Below, piece by piece: positions 24,500-33,663 of a stretch of DNA of 64,000 nt. Position 1 is the first letter of the stretch. The number at the start of each line of letters is the position of its first letter. Both the position numbers and the translations under genes were made by a program. Origin of the DNA: an uncultured Helicobacter sp. (GTDB lineage Bacteria > Campylobacterota > Campylobacteria > Campylobacterales > Helicobacteraceae); assembly GCF_937893305.1 (NCBI RefSeq), contig NZ_CALBGN010000020.1:1-64000 (forward strand). The letters run 5' to 3'. The notes under the pieces were generated by a model. It was given only the letters and a program-made list of their open reading frames with translations. It ran no database searches and was not told where the DNA came from.

Positions 24500-26776
24500 T
24501 TATTGTTTTAAACCTAGCAGTGTGTTTAGCACTTGATCAGCTGTGGTGATGGATTTTGAGTTTGCTTGGAATCCTCTTTGCACTACGATGAGTTGCGTTA
24601 GACCACGACTTAAGTCTGTGTTACTCATCTCAAGCTTAGATGCTGCAATATCCGCACGACCACCTGTCCCTGCTGTCCCATAAGTTGCACGCCCTGAGTT
24701 TGCAGACTCTGCATAAAGATTGCTCCCTGCTTCTTGCAAACCTTCATAGTTTGCAAATGTCGCAACTGCAACTTGTGCTAAAGCTAGATTTTGTCCATTA
24801 TCAAAGCTTCCTATCATTGTCCCTGTTTTATCAAAATAAAATTCTTTCAATGTCCCAGATGGATAGCCATCGCCATTAACATTTTGCGCTTGAGACTCCC
24901 TAGAAGTGCTTGTAAGACCATCAAATCCACCGCCTTTTCCAAAGTCTAGTTCAATATTTTGCGGGAAGGACGCTCCTGTGTTTGGCTTAAACTGGATACT
25001 AGATGGATTCACTCCTAGTAACTCTCCATTCTCTCCAAAGGTTACACTACCACCCTCTAAAATATTTGGGCGTTGCGCACTAGAACCGATGATTTCTGCA
25101 GGCTCTGGCACGATGATACGGAAGCTCCATTCTGCTTCGCCTACTTTTTCAAACTGCATTGTAAATTCGTGTTTATTACCTAAGCTATCATAAATATCCA
25201 CAGTTTGCGCAAATGTAGCCATTCTTAAACCTGCCGTTGTAGTAACTTGACCACCTTCTACTAACACGCCTGTATTCATTGCTTTCATTTGATTTTTGAA
25301 AAGCACATTTGTTGTGTTATTTTCATCATTAAAGGCAGAAACAAAGATATTTAAGCTATCAAACTCTGGATTATGAAATCCACCCGGACCAGCTGCGGCA
25401 CTTGCTTTAATCCCATCATCTTGGTTATTAATCTCAAATTGTCCAAGACTATTTAAAGTAATTTTCACTCCATAGGCACTTTCTCCATAGTTATCTGGCA
25501 CCCTACCTGCATTATTGCCTGCTGCATTTCCATACGCTGTAGAATCCCCACCAAATGCTTTTACGCGGTTTGCATCGTGCTGCATAAGTATGCGTAAATC
25601 TTCTGTGCTTCTAAACTGCCCATCATCTAAGCTTGGAGTTGTTTGCTTGCTATATCTGTATTCAAAAGCAGTAGTAACAGTTGCATCAGCATCAGCACCT
25701 CCAAACCCACCACCTTGAAAAATTCCATTATCAAACCCTGTTGCGCGAATATTTTTAGTTCTACCATCACCATCTAGTTGGTTTTTGTTCTGTAAAACTA
25801 GAGTGTCATTTTGTATGATTGCTTCAACACCTGTTTTGTCTTTATAGTTATTAATCGCTCTTTGTGCAGCTAGTAAGTGGCTAGAGCCATTTGCTGTTGG
25901 ATCATTTGTCCAAGTGATAGTTTGATCATTAATAGTAACTGTTGTAGTAACTGCACCAGCTGGTATGTTACCGCCAAGTTGTAAAGGCTGTGCCGTAGCT
26001 GTTTGATAGCTAATCCAAACACCTTGTCCTTCTTGCAAGCGTAGAGCCTCTCCAGCGTCATTAAACATCACTCCCATATCTTGTGGGATTTCGTGTTGTT
26101 TATCTGAAGTATCATAAAGCCTATCTAAGCCTCCTGCTACATAGTTATTCGCACTTGAACTATCAAGAGGACTTGGACAACCGATATTTTCTGTCTTATT
26201 ACCACTTGTTAAGTTAATATTACCTACAACTACACCTGTTTTTTTAGCTGGAATTGTAAGGCGCGGATCAATTGTGATATTTCCAATAGGTCCTGTAGAA
26301 TCCACGCGATTTAGAGAATCACTTCCACACGCACAATTTAACTGAGATAAATCCCTAACCCAACCTTGCACGATAAATCCACTTGTATTAACAAGATTTC
26401 CCACTGCATCAAACATAAATGCACCATCTCTTGTATACATATTAGAATATCCACCATTATTACTAACGACAAATAATCCCCTACCCTGCAATGCTAAATC
26501 GCCTTTTCTATCTGTGTTTTGCATAGAACCTTGCTCAAAAACTTTTGTTGTTGTTTCAATTCCTGTTCCTAAGCCCACAGAGTAATCATTAACCCCACCA
26601 TAACCTGCATAAGGGATTGTAGCAGAACGCTTTGTTTGACTAACCATCGTAGAAAAATCTGCTCTTGAATATTTAAAGCCTGTTGTATTGACATTTGCAA
26701 TATTATTTGACTCAACATCTAATGCAATTTGATGCGCTTGCATACCACTAACGCCTGACCATAAAGATCGTAACAT
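24500..26776 (-). CDS. flgE: Flagellar hook protein FlgE
   Basis: A 758-residue hook protein, FlgE1-like rather than the shorter FlgE2. The start LRSLWSGVSGMQAHQIALD with SNNIANVNTTGFKYSRADF is nearly the H. pylori FlgE1 start. The C-terminus has LTQLIVVQRGFQANSKSITT and a NTLLGLKQ end, the usual rod/hook helix. I chose the ATG at 26776 because AAAGGA lies six bases upstream; a TTG two codons earlier lies too close to it. A sigma54 promoter is 40 bp upstream. Unusual cysteines occur near residues 148, 150 and 200. No other hook gene is adjacent. Confidence 0.93.
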   Translation of the reverse strand: MLRSLWSGVSGMQAHQIALDVESNNIANVNTTGFKYSRADFSTMVSQTKRSATIPYAGYGGVNDYSVGLGTGIETTTKVFEQGSMQNTDRKGDLALQGRGLFVVSNNGGYSNMYTRDGAFMFDAVGNLVNTSGFIVQGWVRDLSQLNCACGSDSLNRVDSTGPIGNITIDPRLTIPAKKTGVVVGNINLTSGNKTENIGCPSPLDSSSANNYVAGGLDRLYDTSDKQHEIPQDMGVMFNDAGEALRLQEGQGVWISYQTATAQPLQLGGNIPAGAVTTTVTINDQTITWTNDPTANGSSHLLAAQRAINNYKDKTGVEAIIQNDTLVLQNKNQLDGDGRTKNIRATGFDNGIFQGGGFGGADADATVTTAFEYRYSKQTTPSLDDGQFRSTEDLRILMQHDANRVKAFGGDSTAYGNAAGNNAGRVPDNYGESAYGVKITLNSLGQFEINNQDDGIKASAAAGPGGFHNPEFDSLNIFVSAFNDENNTTNVLFKNQMKAMNTGVLVEGGQVTTTAGLRMATFAQTVDIYDSLGNKHEFTMQFEKVGEAEWSFRIIVPEPAEIIGSSAQRPNILEGGSVTFGENGELLGVNPSSIQFKPNTGASFPQNIELDFGKGGGFDGLTSTSRESQAQNVNGDGYPSGTLKEFYFDKTGTMIGSFDNGQNLALAQVAVATFANYEGLQEAGSNLYAESANSGRATYGTAGTGGRADIAASKLEMSNTDLSRGLTQLIVVQRGFQANSKSITTADQVLNTLLGLKQ

Positions 26777-26815
26777 TTGCAATCCTTTAAAAATAAAGTC
26801 TTTTGCAAAGTATCA

Positions 26816-26831
26816 AGCAATTACTATTCCA
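26816..26831 (-). promoter_or_regulatory. sigma54 (RpoN) promoter of flgE
   Basis: On the minus strand TGGAATAGTAATTGCT has GG and GC spaced by 10 bases, 40 bp upstream of the flgE ATG. The spacing and bases match the flaB and flgI promoters in this window. Confidence 0.8.
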
Positions 26832-26896
26832 TTTTTTGATGTTATGAAAAATTTTAGGATTAAACACAAAAAAGTCCAATTTTTAAAGTGTTACTT

Positions 26897-28174
26897 CTAG
26901 CTCCACTCTAATCTAAACTCACTCCCCTTGCCTTCTTCGCTTTTACAAGTTACTGCAATTTTATAAAGCGCGCAAATTTGTTGCACTAAAGCAAGTCCAA
27001 TCCCAAAACCACCTTGAGTAGTGTTTGCGCGGTAATAGCGGTTAAAAATTTTATCCATTTTTTCTTTTGGGATTCCGCAACCATTGTCTTTTATGCTTAA
27101 AAAATTCTCACCCAAAATAACTTCTACACTCCCACCATTTTGCGTATATTTTAAGGCATTGTCCAAAAGATTATCCACCACACGCACAATCCTGCTATAA
27201 TTTGCACTAATGACACTCTCTACACTTCCTTCAAGCTCCAAAGAAAAAGAAATCGCAATATTCTTTTTTTTAAAAAATGGCTCAAAATACGCAATGCGTT
27301 CTGTCATCAACTGCCCTAAAGCAACGCTCTCTAGCTTTAAATCTTTAGCTTCATCAAAGGTATAAAACAGCAAATCTTGGTAAATCTGCTCTAGTGTTTG
27401 TGCAGCTAATTTTATACGCTCAAACTTTTGTTGCTGATGTGTGCTTAACTCATAGATTCTAATGCGTTCAATACTCATTAAAATCACACTTAAAGGCGTA
27501 TTTATCTCGTGTGTGGAGTCCTTAATAAACGCGTTTAATTGCTGGATTTTTTCTTTTAGTGGCTTAAGGCTTAATAAAACCAAAAAATACGCCACAACAC
27601 TCATTATCAAAAGTGCCACAACAAAACTTGCAAAAATCACGCTAAGTAGCCTATTAAGCTCAACTTCTATGCCCCTTGAAACAATCAGTATTGACATTTT
27701 AGATTCCAACTTCACGCTAGAGTTTTCAAAATTTTGTTGGATTAAATGCTCAAATCTTCTACCAATGCGCTGCGTAATAAGATACATTTCATTTCCTAAA
27801 CGCACCACTTTATCGCTTCTGTGATTTGGCTTTAGCAAAGGTTTTGCGCTAAAAATTTCTTGGATTTGTTTGCCTGTTTGTTTTGATGTGCTAAAGAGAA
27901 TCTCACCATCTCTAAACAACAAAAATTCAATTCCAAGCTCTTTATGCGCTGCGCTTAAAAGGGTTTTATAATCAAAATCCTTAGAGTTTTGCGCATGTTC
28001 ATACAAATACACCACTAAAGAATGCGCATTTTCAAAAAGTGCGTTAATTTTGGATTCCATAATGGAATCCTTTTTTGTTTGATACCAACCATAAAACACA
28101 AGAGCTAGAAAAACACAACTTGTTAGCATATACAATATTAAAATCTTAAAAGCAGTTTTTTTACTAATCTCCAT
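26897..28174 (-). CDS. Sensor histidine kinase, CrdS/DccS-like
   Basis: A 425-residue membrane kinase. Membrane segments lie near the start (ILILYMLTSCVFLALVFYGW) and at about 180-205 (LLSVIFASFVVALLIMSVV), enclosing a periplasmic sensor of about 150 residues. The H-box is DSTHEINTPLSVILMSIER, the N-box NLLDNALKYTQNGG, and the ATP lid has GGFGIGLALVQQI. I chose the ATG at 28174, one base after the response regulator stop, with AAGGA upstream. Closest named relatives by look are H. pylori CrdS (copper) and C. jejuni DccS. The inducing signal is not visible. Confidence 0.75.
   Translation of the reverse strand: MEISKKTAFKILILYMLTSCVFLALVFYGWYQTKKDSIMESKINALFENAHSLVVYLYEHAQNSKDFDYKTLLSAAHKELGIEFLLFRDGEILFSTSKQTGKQIQEIFSAKPLLKPNHRSDKVVRLGNEMYLITQRIGRRFEHLIQQNFENSSVKLESKMSILIVSRGIEVELNRLLSVIFASFVVALLIMSVVAYFLVLLSLKPLKEKIQQLNAFIKDSTHEINTPLSVILMSIERIRIYELSTHQQQKFERIKLAAQTLEQIYQDLLFYTFDEAKDLKLESVALGQLMTERIAYFEPFFKKKNIAISFSLELEGSVESVISANYSRIVRVVDNLLDNALKYTQNGGSVEVILGENFLSIKDNGCGIPKEKMDKIFNRYYRANTTQGGFGIGLALVQQICALYKIAVTCKSEEGKGSEFRLEWS
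27699..27712 (+). repeat. Dispersed 14-mer TTAGATTCCAACTT, copy 3
   Basis: Exact copy inside the CrdS/DccS-like kinase gene, read in the sense KLESK just before the second membrane segment. Confidence 0.6.
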
Positions 28175-28175
28175 T

Positions 28176-28838
28176 TTAGTTCCTTTTGTAACAATACCCT
28201 TCACCGCGTCTTGTTAAAATATTATCCTTACCCACAATTTGACGCAAATTTTTAATATACACGCGCAAACTAAGCTCACTTGGCTCTTCATCATATCCCC
28301 AAAGCATAGAATAAATCTGCTCTAAACGCACAAATTCTCCTTCATGCTTTAGCAAAACTTTAAGCAATTCTCTTTCTTTTGCGGAGATTTTTTGCACCTT
28401 ATCTTTTAAATAAAGCATTTCAGTTCTGCTATCAAAACAATATCCATTGCCAAAATCTACAAGCGCGCTTTTGCTCTTGCGCTTTAATTGCGCTTCAATG
28501 CGTAAAAGCAACTCTGAAAGCTCAAAAGGCTTGCGCAAATAATCATCACAGCCACTTTTAAAGCCAATCTCTAAATCCTTTAGTGAATTTAATGCTGTAA
28601 TAAAAATTGCTGGTGTATCCTTGCCACTTTCTCTAATCTCTTTTAGAGCATTAAAACCACTTTGCCCATCTACCATTACATCAAGCAATAACAAATCAAA
28701 ATCTTCTTCATACGCCTTTTCTGCTGCTTCTAATCCATTATCACAGCACACCACAAAATAACCTTCTTCTTCTAAACATTCTGCAATAATCTCTTGTAAT
28801 GCCACATCATCTTCTAATAACAATACTTTTGCTTTCAC
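28176..28838 (-). CDS. OmpR-family response regulator, CrdR/DccR-like
   Basis: A 220-residue regulator with receiver motifs LLLEDD, DLLLLDVMVDGQSG (phospho-acceptor Asp near 53) and LRKPFELSE (switch Lys near 102), and a winged-helix DNA-binding domain with ISAKERELLKVLLKHEG and RVYIKNLRQIVG then RRGEGYCY. It is the partner of the kinase gene 1 bp downstream. An operator was not identified. Confidence 0.8.
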   Translation of the reverse strand: MKAKVLLLEDDVALQEIIAECLEEEGYFVVCCDNGLEAAEKAYEEDFDLLLLDVMVDGQSGFNALKEIRESGKDTPAIFITALNSLKDLEIGFKSGCDDYLRKPFELSELLLRIEAQLKRKSKSALVDFGNGYCFDSRTEMLYLKDKVQKISAKERELLKVLLKHEGEFVRLEQIYSMLWGYDEEPSELSLRVYIKNLRQIVGKDNILTRRGEGYCYKRN

Positions 28839-28847
28839 AAATCCCCC

Positions 28848-29429
28848 TTAAAGTTGGAATCCAAAACCATTTAAAACCCCAAAAACAAAAAGGCTAAAAG
28901 CACCAACTGCATAATCCCAAACTCCACCTGTTTTAAAGCGTAAAAATACAGGTGTTAAATGCACAGGTTTTGCGCTAAATGGCAAAAACAAGGGCACTCC
29001 GCTAGGTGTTAGCATATCTCCCATTAAATGAAAAACACAGCCAAGCAAAACTCCAAAAATAAAAATTTCAAGCACTGCTTCATCTAAGTCCTTAACAAAC
29101 CCACTAACAAATGGAATCCCTTTTAAAAACTCCGCCCCAAAAGCACTTACAAGCAATAAGATCACTCCAACAATTAACAAAAACACAAGACTATGTGTTA
29201 TCCCTCTATGCCCAAACACTGCTTTAATTGCATTTGAAACACCAATAGTTTTTCTGCCAATCGTAGAGTTTGGCTCATCAATATCAGGCAGCAAAGCACC
29301 TAAGGCTATCGCGCTATAAAATGCACTTAGATCCTTAATACTAAGTGGAGTTTGTGTAAGCGCAGAAAACCCAACCACTCCAAGCGCACCAAGTCCAAGC
29401 GCAAAAGCAATATGTGTTTTACCTAGCAT
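28848..29429 (-). CDS. YdjM-family membrane protein (metal-dependent hydrolase-like)
   Basis: A 193-residue inner membrane protein of the YdjM/DUF457 type. Conserved polar motifs sit among four or five membrane segments: KTHIAFALG at the start, ALLPDIDEPNSTIGRK near 46 and GHRGITHS near 74, typical of this putative membrane metal hydrolase family. The biochemical role is not established. It is 9 bp from the response regulator gene and 14 bp from ybeY on the same strand. Confidence 0.75.
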   Translation of the reverse strand: MLGKTHIAFALGLGALGVVGFSALTQTPLSIKDLSAFYSAIALGALLPDIDEPNSTIGRKTIGVSNAIKAVFGHRGITHSLVFLLIVGVILLLVSAFGAEFLKGIPFVSGFVKDLDEAVLEIFIFGVLLGCVFHLMGDMLTPSGVPLFLPFSAKPVHLTPVFLRFKTGGVWDYAVGAFSLFVFGVLNGFGFQL

Positions 29430-29443
29430 TTTTAATCCTTGCT

Positions 29444-29884
29444 TTAACCTTGTGTGCGGGTTATCAAGCTCTTAGGCAAGCAAAACTTCTCTACAATCTC
29501 TGCTTCTTTTTGCCTATGCTCTCCTTTATCCACTTCGTGGTCAAACCCTAGTAAATGCAACACTCCGTGAATAAAAAGCAAGGCAATTTCATCATTTAAA
29601 CTATGCCCTAATTCTTGTGCGATTTTGCTTGCAAACTCTACTGAAATCACAACACTGCCTAAAAGTGGAGAAAACTCTAAAGGGAAAGACAACACATCAG
29701 TTGGCTGATTAATCCCCCTAAATTCTAAATTTAATGCTTGAATTTTTGCATTATCCACAAATAGAAGTTCGCATTGTTTATCTTTTAATTCTAAGTCCTT
29801 TAAAATCTCCAAAAAGATGGAATCCAAAACTGCTAAAAAGTTAGAATCTAATTTGATTTGTGTTTGATTATCTATATCAATCAA
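29444..29884 (-). CDS. ybeY: YbeY endoribonuclease / rRNA maturation factor
   Basis: A 146-residue metal-dependent RNase involved in 16S rRNA 3' end maturation and ribosome quality control. The zinc motif HGVLHLLGFDH gives ligands His106, His110 and His116; TDVLSFPLE near 62-70 is also conserved. It overlaps the exodeoxyribonuclease gene by 8 bp, so the two are likely cotranscribed. A one-mismatch copy of the 14-mer repeat lies near the start of the gene. Confidence 0.93.
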   Translation of the reverse strand: MIDIDNQTQIKLDSNFLAVLDSIFLEILKDLELKDKQCELLFVDNAKIQALNLEFRGINQPTDVLSFPLEFSPLLGSVVISVEFASKIAQELGHSLNDEIALLFIHGVLHLLGFDHEVDKGEHRQKEAEIVEKFCLPKSLITRTQG

Positions 29885-30629
29885 TCTCTATCCCCACAGG
29901 GCAATGATCGCTCCCCAAAATTTCGGGGTAAATGCTAGCACTCTTTAGCCTAGAATCCAAAATGTTAGAACAAAGAAAATAATCAATCCGCCACCCGGTG
30001 TTGTTTGCTCTAGCTTTGCCCATATAGCTCCACCAAGTATAAGCTCCCTCTTTGTCAGGATAAAAGTGGCGATAAGTATCTGTGAAGCCAGAATCTAGTA
30101 GCGCACTCATCTTCTCTCTTTCTTCATCAGTAAAGCCAGCGTTTCTGCGATTTGTTTTAGGATTTTTCAAATCAATCTCTTTATGCGCGACATTTAAATC
30201 CCCACACACAATCACAGGCTTTTTAGATTCTAGGTTTTTTAAAAACGCTCTAAAATCATCTTCCCACTCCATTCTGTATTCTAAGCGTTCAAGATCGCGT
30301 TTAGAATTAGGCGTATAGACATTTACAAGATAAAAATCACTAAATTCTGCTGTGATGATACGCCCCTCTTTATCGTGGTGGGCAATCCCCATATCATAAT
30401 CTATGCTTAAAGGCTTTTGCTTGCTAAAGATCACAACTCCAGAGTAGCCCTTTTTCTCCGCACTATTCCAATATTCATAATAACCGCTAAAGTCAAAATC
30501 TGCTTGCTCTTTTTGCATTTTGGATTCTTGGATACAAAACACATCAGCATCAACTGCCTTAAAAAACTCCATAAAGCCCTTATTCATACACGCTCTTAGC
30601 CCATTGACATTCCAAGAAATTAATCGCAT
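29877..30629 (-). CDS. xth: Exodeoxyribonuclease III (AP endonuclease)
   Basis: A 250-residue base excision repair enzyme. Characteristic motifs: RLISWNVNGLRA at 2-13, CIQESKMQ near 32 (metal-binding Glu), VVCGDLNVAH near 142, and LGSDHCPVGIEI at the end with the catalytic His. It cleaves at abasic sites and removes 3' blocks. Normal length for XthA. It overlaps ybeY and follows the AsmA-like gene by 9 bp on the same strand. Confidence 0.95.
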   Translation of the reverse strand: MRLISWNVNGLRACMNKGFMEFFKAVDADVFCIQESKMQKEQADFDFSGYYEYWNSAEKKGYSGVVIFSKQKPLSIDYDMGIAHHDKEGRIITAEFSDFYLVNVYTPNSKRDLERLEYRMEWEDDFRAFLKNLESKKPVIVCGDLNVAHKEIDLKNPKTNRRNAGFTDEEREKMSALLDSGFTDTYRHFYPDKEGAYTWWSYMGKARANNTGWRIDYFLCSNILDSRLKSASIYPEILGSDHCPVGIEID

Positions 30630-30638
30630 TTTGCTCCT

Positions 30639-33170
30639 TTATTGTGGATGTTTTACGCGCCCATTGTAAAACGGCGTGCAAGCCTTAGCTTCTCCTAAAA
30701 CAGGTTTAGTAACAACTTCTGTCCCTTTTTTTAGCTTTTTAAAGATAGAGTTTGCAAGATTGACTGCTGTTTTAATTGTGGTTTGCGTGATTTCAATTTT
30801 AGGATTTTCTAGCGTTCCTTTAATTTTTTGAGAATATTTTGCACAATTTTTCTCATCTAAAAGCCCAATAGTAAAGTTTTCAAAGGCATTATTATTAAGA
30901 TTAATTGCACCAACTGCAGCAAGTCTAGTTTTATTTGTTGCAAAAGCGACATCTTGTGCGTGTGCTACTCCATTTTTAAGAGCAAATTTCGCTTCTAATT
31001 CTTTAATCACGCTTTTTGAATTAACCACTGAATTTAAGCCAAGCATTCCTGCGTTACTCCCTTTTGTCGCTGCAATCCCAAGCGGACCTGCTAACACAAA
31101 TGCTCCAACATCAAGCAAATTCACGCTATTTGTATTCTCATAACTTTTAGCAAGCGCATCAATATCAAGGCTATAAATTTCTAAATCTCTAGTGTTTAAC
31201 TCCACACTCCCATTTAAATGCTTAATAATGCTTTTTGCTTCACTTCCTTGAAGATTTAAATCCGCATTAACATTTGCGATTCCACCTTTGATTAATTTGC
31301 CATTGCCTGTGAAAGCTGCAATTTTTTTAATCTCTAAATCCTTGCCACTTAAAAGTAATTTTTCATTTTTTAATGCCACATCTAAACTTCCAAAATCTCT
31401 ATTTTGCAAAATTAAACTTGGCTTATTGTTTTCTAAACCTGCACTCCCACTAAGAGAAAATGCGCCCTTTAACTGCATTTCTAAAGGATTAATGTTTGCA
31501 ATCTCTGGTGTTTTTAGAGAAAAATCTGCAAAATATGCATTGTTTTTGATATTGATTTTTACATTTTTAAGATCTGCTTGAAGATCTTTGCCATCAACGC
31601 TTAAAGTCGCTGTGCCTTCTCCATTTTTTAGCTTACCATTACCATTTAAAGAAAAACTTAAGTCTTTTTTAAACTGCATTCCACTTAGCGCATTTAAAGT
31701 CGCTTTTGACAAAGTGATACCTTTAGAATTCAAACTAAAGTCCCCATCAAAATCTTTAAAGTTTTTCAAATCTACTTTTGCATTTAAAGTGCCTTGCGCA
31801 TTGTATTGTAAAAGTTTTGCAAGCTTTTGTAAATTTAAATCTTCAATTTCTACTTGTGCATTTTTGGGTGCATTGTTTTGTAGCTCCGCATTTGCAAGCA
31901 TTTTAGAATCAAACAAATCACTCTTTGCTTGCACTTTTAAATCCTTTGCATTCCCGCTAATTTCAGCACTTAGCGTATTATTCTTACCAAGCTCTAAACC
32001 TTGATAACTTAAACTTGCAATTTGACCTTTTACATCACTTTTTAGCGTATAACTTAGTGGAGAAAGAGTGATTTTATCCACAAGCGCATTTAGATTTATG
32101 CTTCCCTTTAATGCGTAATCTTTAGCATAATCCCCTGCTAAACTTACAAGCTCACTTAAATCTAAGTCTTTTGCGTTTAATGTTACACTTTGCGGTGTGT
32201 AATTTGGCATTGTAATGTGTGTTAAAATAGGATTTGTTAGGATATTTAAAGCAAGTGTTGCTTCTTGATTTGTGATTTTGCTAGATTTTAAATGTGTGCT
32301 TACAACAAGTGGAGCTTTTAGCATAAAATCGCCAAAACCGATATTTTTCACACTTGTCTTAATCTCTCCATTGCTTGAAAAATCCACAATGCTTGCTTTT
32401 AAATTTTTAGATTCCATTGTTAAATAACTTGAGGTTAAAAGTAAATCTGTTGTTAGAGCATCGCTTTTTGCGCTACCTTGAATTGTAAGTTTTATAGGAT
32501 CATTTGGCAAGATAATGCCATAAGTCTTTTGCAAAAGTGCCGTGTTTGGAACAATCGCGCTTGAAACAATATTAAATCCACCGCTTGGAGCTTGTAAGTT
32601 TGAAATATCCATATCAGCATTTAATAGGATTCTACCTTTTGCGTATTTTGGCTGATTTAAAAAGGCAAGTAAAGCTTCTATGCTAATGCCTTCTTTACTG
32701 CTTAAAAATAAGCGTTTAGGCTTAAGGTCTTCCAAACTCACATCAGCAAAAATCACACTATGAAATGCATTAATATTTGCCTTAACTCCCAAATGACTTG
32801 CTTGCTTCATCACATCACCATTAACACTAACGCCACCATTTAAGCGTATCCCTAAAAGCTTCTCATAAGGAGCTAAATCCTTAATCACTGCATTAATTTT
32901 TGCATTAGTATTAAGTGTGAAAAGAGAATAATCTCCATTAATTGCGATTTTAGATTTTTGTTTATCTGTAATAGCAAAGGCATAAGAACTAAACCCTAGA
33001 TTAAAATGCGTAAATTCTAAACCTATGGGAGCTTTTTCATTTGCAATCTCTGTGATTTTATCTTTTAAAAACGCATTTCCACTGCTAGAAAATAGCCAAG
33101 CTAACACGCCACCAACAAGCAAAAGCAAAACAACAATTACACCACCAATAATCTTTAAAAACTTTTTCAA
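30639..33170 (-). CDS. AsmA-like large membrane-anchored periplasmic protein
   Basis: An 843-residue protein with one N-terminal membrane anchor (IIGGVIVVLLLLVGGVLAWLF) and a long, repetitive beta-rich periplasmic body full of alternating short L/S/N-K strands. This is the look of AsmA/TamB-like bridge proteins that move phospholipids between membranes. The C-terminus ends with a linker (KKGTEVVTKPVLGEAKACTPF). Homology to a named protein is not certain. Transcription runs towards xth, with which it is closely spaced. Confidence 0.65.
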   Translation of the reverse strand: MKKFLKIIGGVIVVLLLLVGGVLAWLFSSSGNAFLKDKITEIANEKAPIGLEFTHFNLGFSSYAFAITDKQKSKIAINGDYSLFTLNTNAKINAVIKDLAPYEKLLGIRLNGGVSVNGDVMKQASHLGVKANINAFHSVIFADVSLEDLKPKRLFLSSKEGISIEALLAFLNQPKYAKGRILLNADMDISNLQAPSGGFNIVSSAIVPNTALLQKTYGIILPNDPIKLTIQGSAKSDALTTDLLLTSSYLTMESKNLKASIVDFSSNGEIKTSVKNIGFGDFMLKAPLVVSTHLKSSKITNQEATLALNILTNPILTHITMPNYTPQSVTLNAKDLDLSELVSLAGDYAKDYALKGSINLNALVDKITLSPLSYTLKSDVKGQIASLSYQGLELGKNNTLSAEISGNAKDLKVQAKSDLFDSKMLANAELQNNAPKNAQVEIEDLNLQKLAKLLQYNAQGTLNAKVDLKNFKDFDGDFSLNSKGITLSKATLNALSGMQFKKDLSFSLNGNGKLKNGEGTATLSVDGKDLQADLKNVKINIKNNAYFADFSLKTPEIANINPLEMQLKGAFSLSGSAGLENNKPSLILQNRDFGSLDVALKNEKLLLSGKDLEIKKIAAFTGNGKLIKGGIANVNADLNLQGSEAKSIIKHLNGSVELNTRDLEIYSLDIDALAKSYENTNSVNLLDVGAFVLAGPLGIAATKGSNAGMLGLNSVVNSKSVIKELEAKFALKNGVAHAQDVAFATNKTRLAAVGAINLNNNAFENFTIGLLDEKNCAKYSQKIKGTLENPKIEITQTTIKTAVNLANSIFKKLKKGTEVVTKPVLGEAKACTPFYNGRVKHPQ

Positions 33171-33251
33171 AATCTACCCTTTCTCTACTCAAAATTAAAA
33201 AGTGTAATTCTAACAAAATTATTCCTAAACCATAGAAATAAAATTTTTATT

Positions 33252-33280
33252 CTTTAGGATTTTGTAAAAACTGCCGATAT
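33252..33280 (+). promoter_or_regulatory. Probable sigma28 (FliA) promoter of the YjfB-like gene
   Basis: CCGATAT at 33274-33280 matches the Helicobacter/Campylobacter sigma28 -10 element CGATWT, with a TTTA element about 17 bases upstream. It lies about 55 bp before the ATG. This would place the small gene in the late flagellar class. Spacing is approximate, so confidence is moderate. Confidence 0.5.
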
Positions 33281-33336
33281 ATAATGCGTCAATTCTTTTG
33301 ACAAAAGAATGATAAATCATAAGAAAGGAGTCTATT

Positions 33337-33543
33337 ATGATTTCAGGTATTGACAGCAGTGCAGTTGCATTAAGTGGAAACCTAAGCGTTCTTAAAAAAG
33401 CAATGGATAGTGAAGAAGCGATTATGAGTTCAATCCTAAGTGGCATGGAAGGTGCGCAAGGCAATCTGCAAACACAACAAGCACCAAGCCAACCCACACC
33501 AACTCCAAGCCAAAGCAATAATGTATTAGATATTATGGCGTAA
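33337..33543 (+). CDS. YjfB-like putative motility protein
   Basis: A 68-residue protein with a helical first half (SGIDSSAVALSGNLSVLKKA, DSEEAIMSSIL) and a Pro/Gln/Thr-rich second half, the pattern of the YjfB motility family. AAAGGAG precedes the ATG. It stands alone, divergent from the AsmA-like gene. A sigma28-like promoter upstream and a hairpin downstream make it a free-standing late flagellar transcript. Molecular role in the family is unknown. Confidence 0.75.
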   Translation: MISGIDSSAVALSGNLSVLKKAMDSEEAIMSSILSGMEGAQGNLQTQQAPSQPTPTPSQSNNVLDIMA

Positions 33544-33545
33544 CT

Positions 33546-33566
33546 TAAAGCACCTAGTGTGCTTTA
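33546..33566 (+). terminator. Hairpin after the YjfB-like gene
   Basis: TAAAGCAC, loop CTAGT, GTGCTTTA: a perfect 8-bp stem three bases after the stop. No clear T run follows, so termination may be partial. Confidence 0.5.
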
Positions 33567-33663
33567 GGCAATTCTTAACATTTTAGATTCCAGTTTTTCA
33601 TTTATCTCAATTTAAAAATTATCCCTTATAATTGCGCGATTGATTTTAAATTTTGGCGATTTT

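Noticed and set aside
24500..26776. FlgE2 second hook protein
   Set aside because: The N-terminal residues match FlgE1, and length of about 758 residues is that of FlgE1 rather than the shorter FlgE2.
33225..33518. 97-codon minus-strand frame upstream of the YjfB-like gene
   Set aside because: It overlaps the plus-strand small gene fully, which has a ribosome site, promoter and family pattern; the minus frame shows none.
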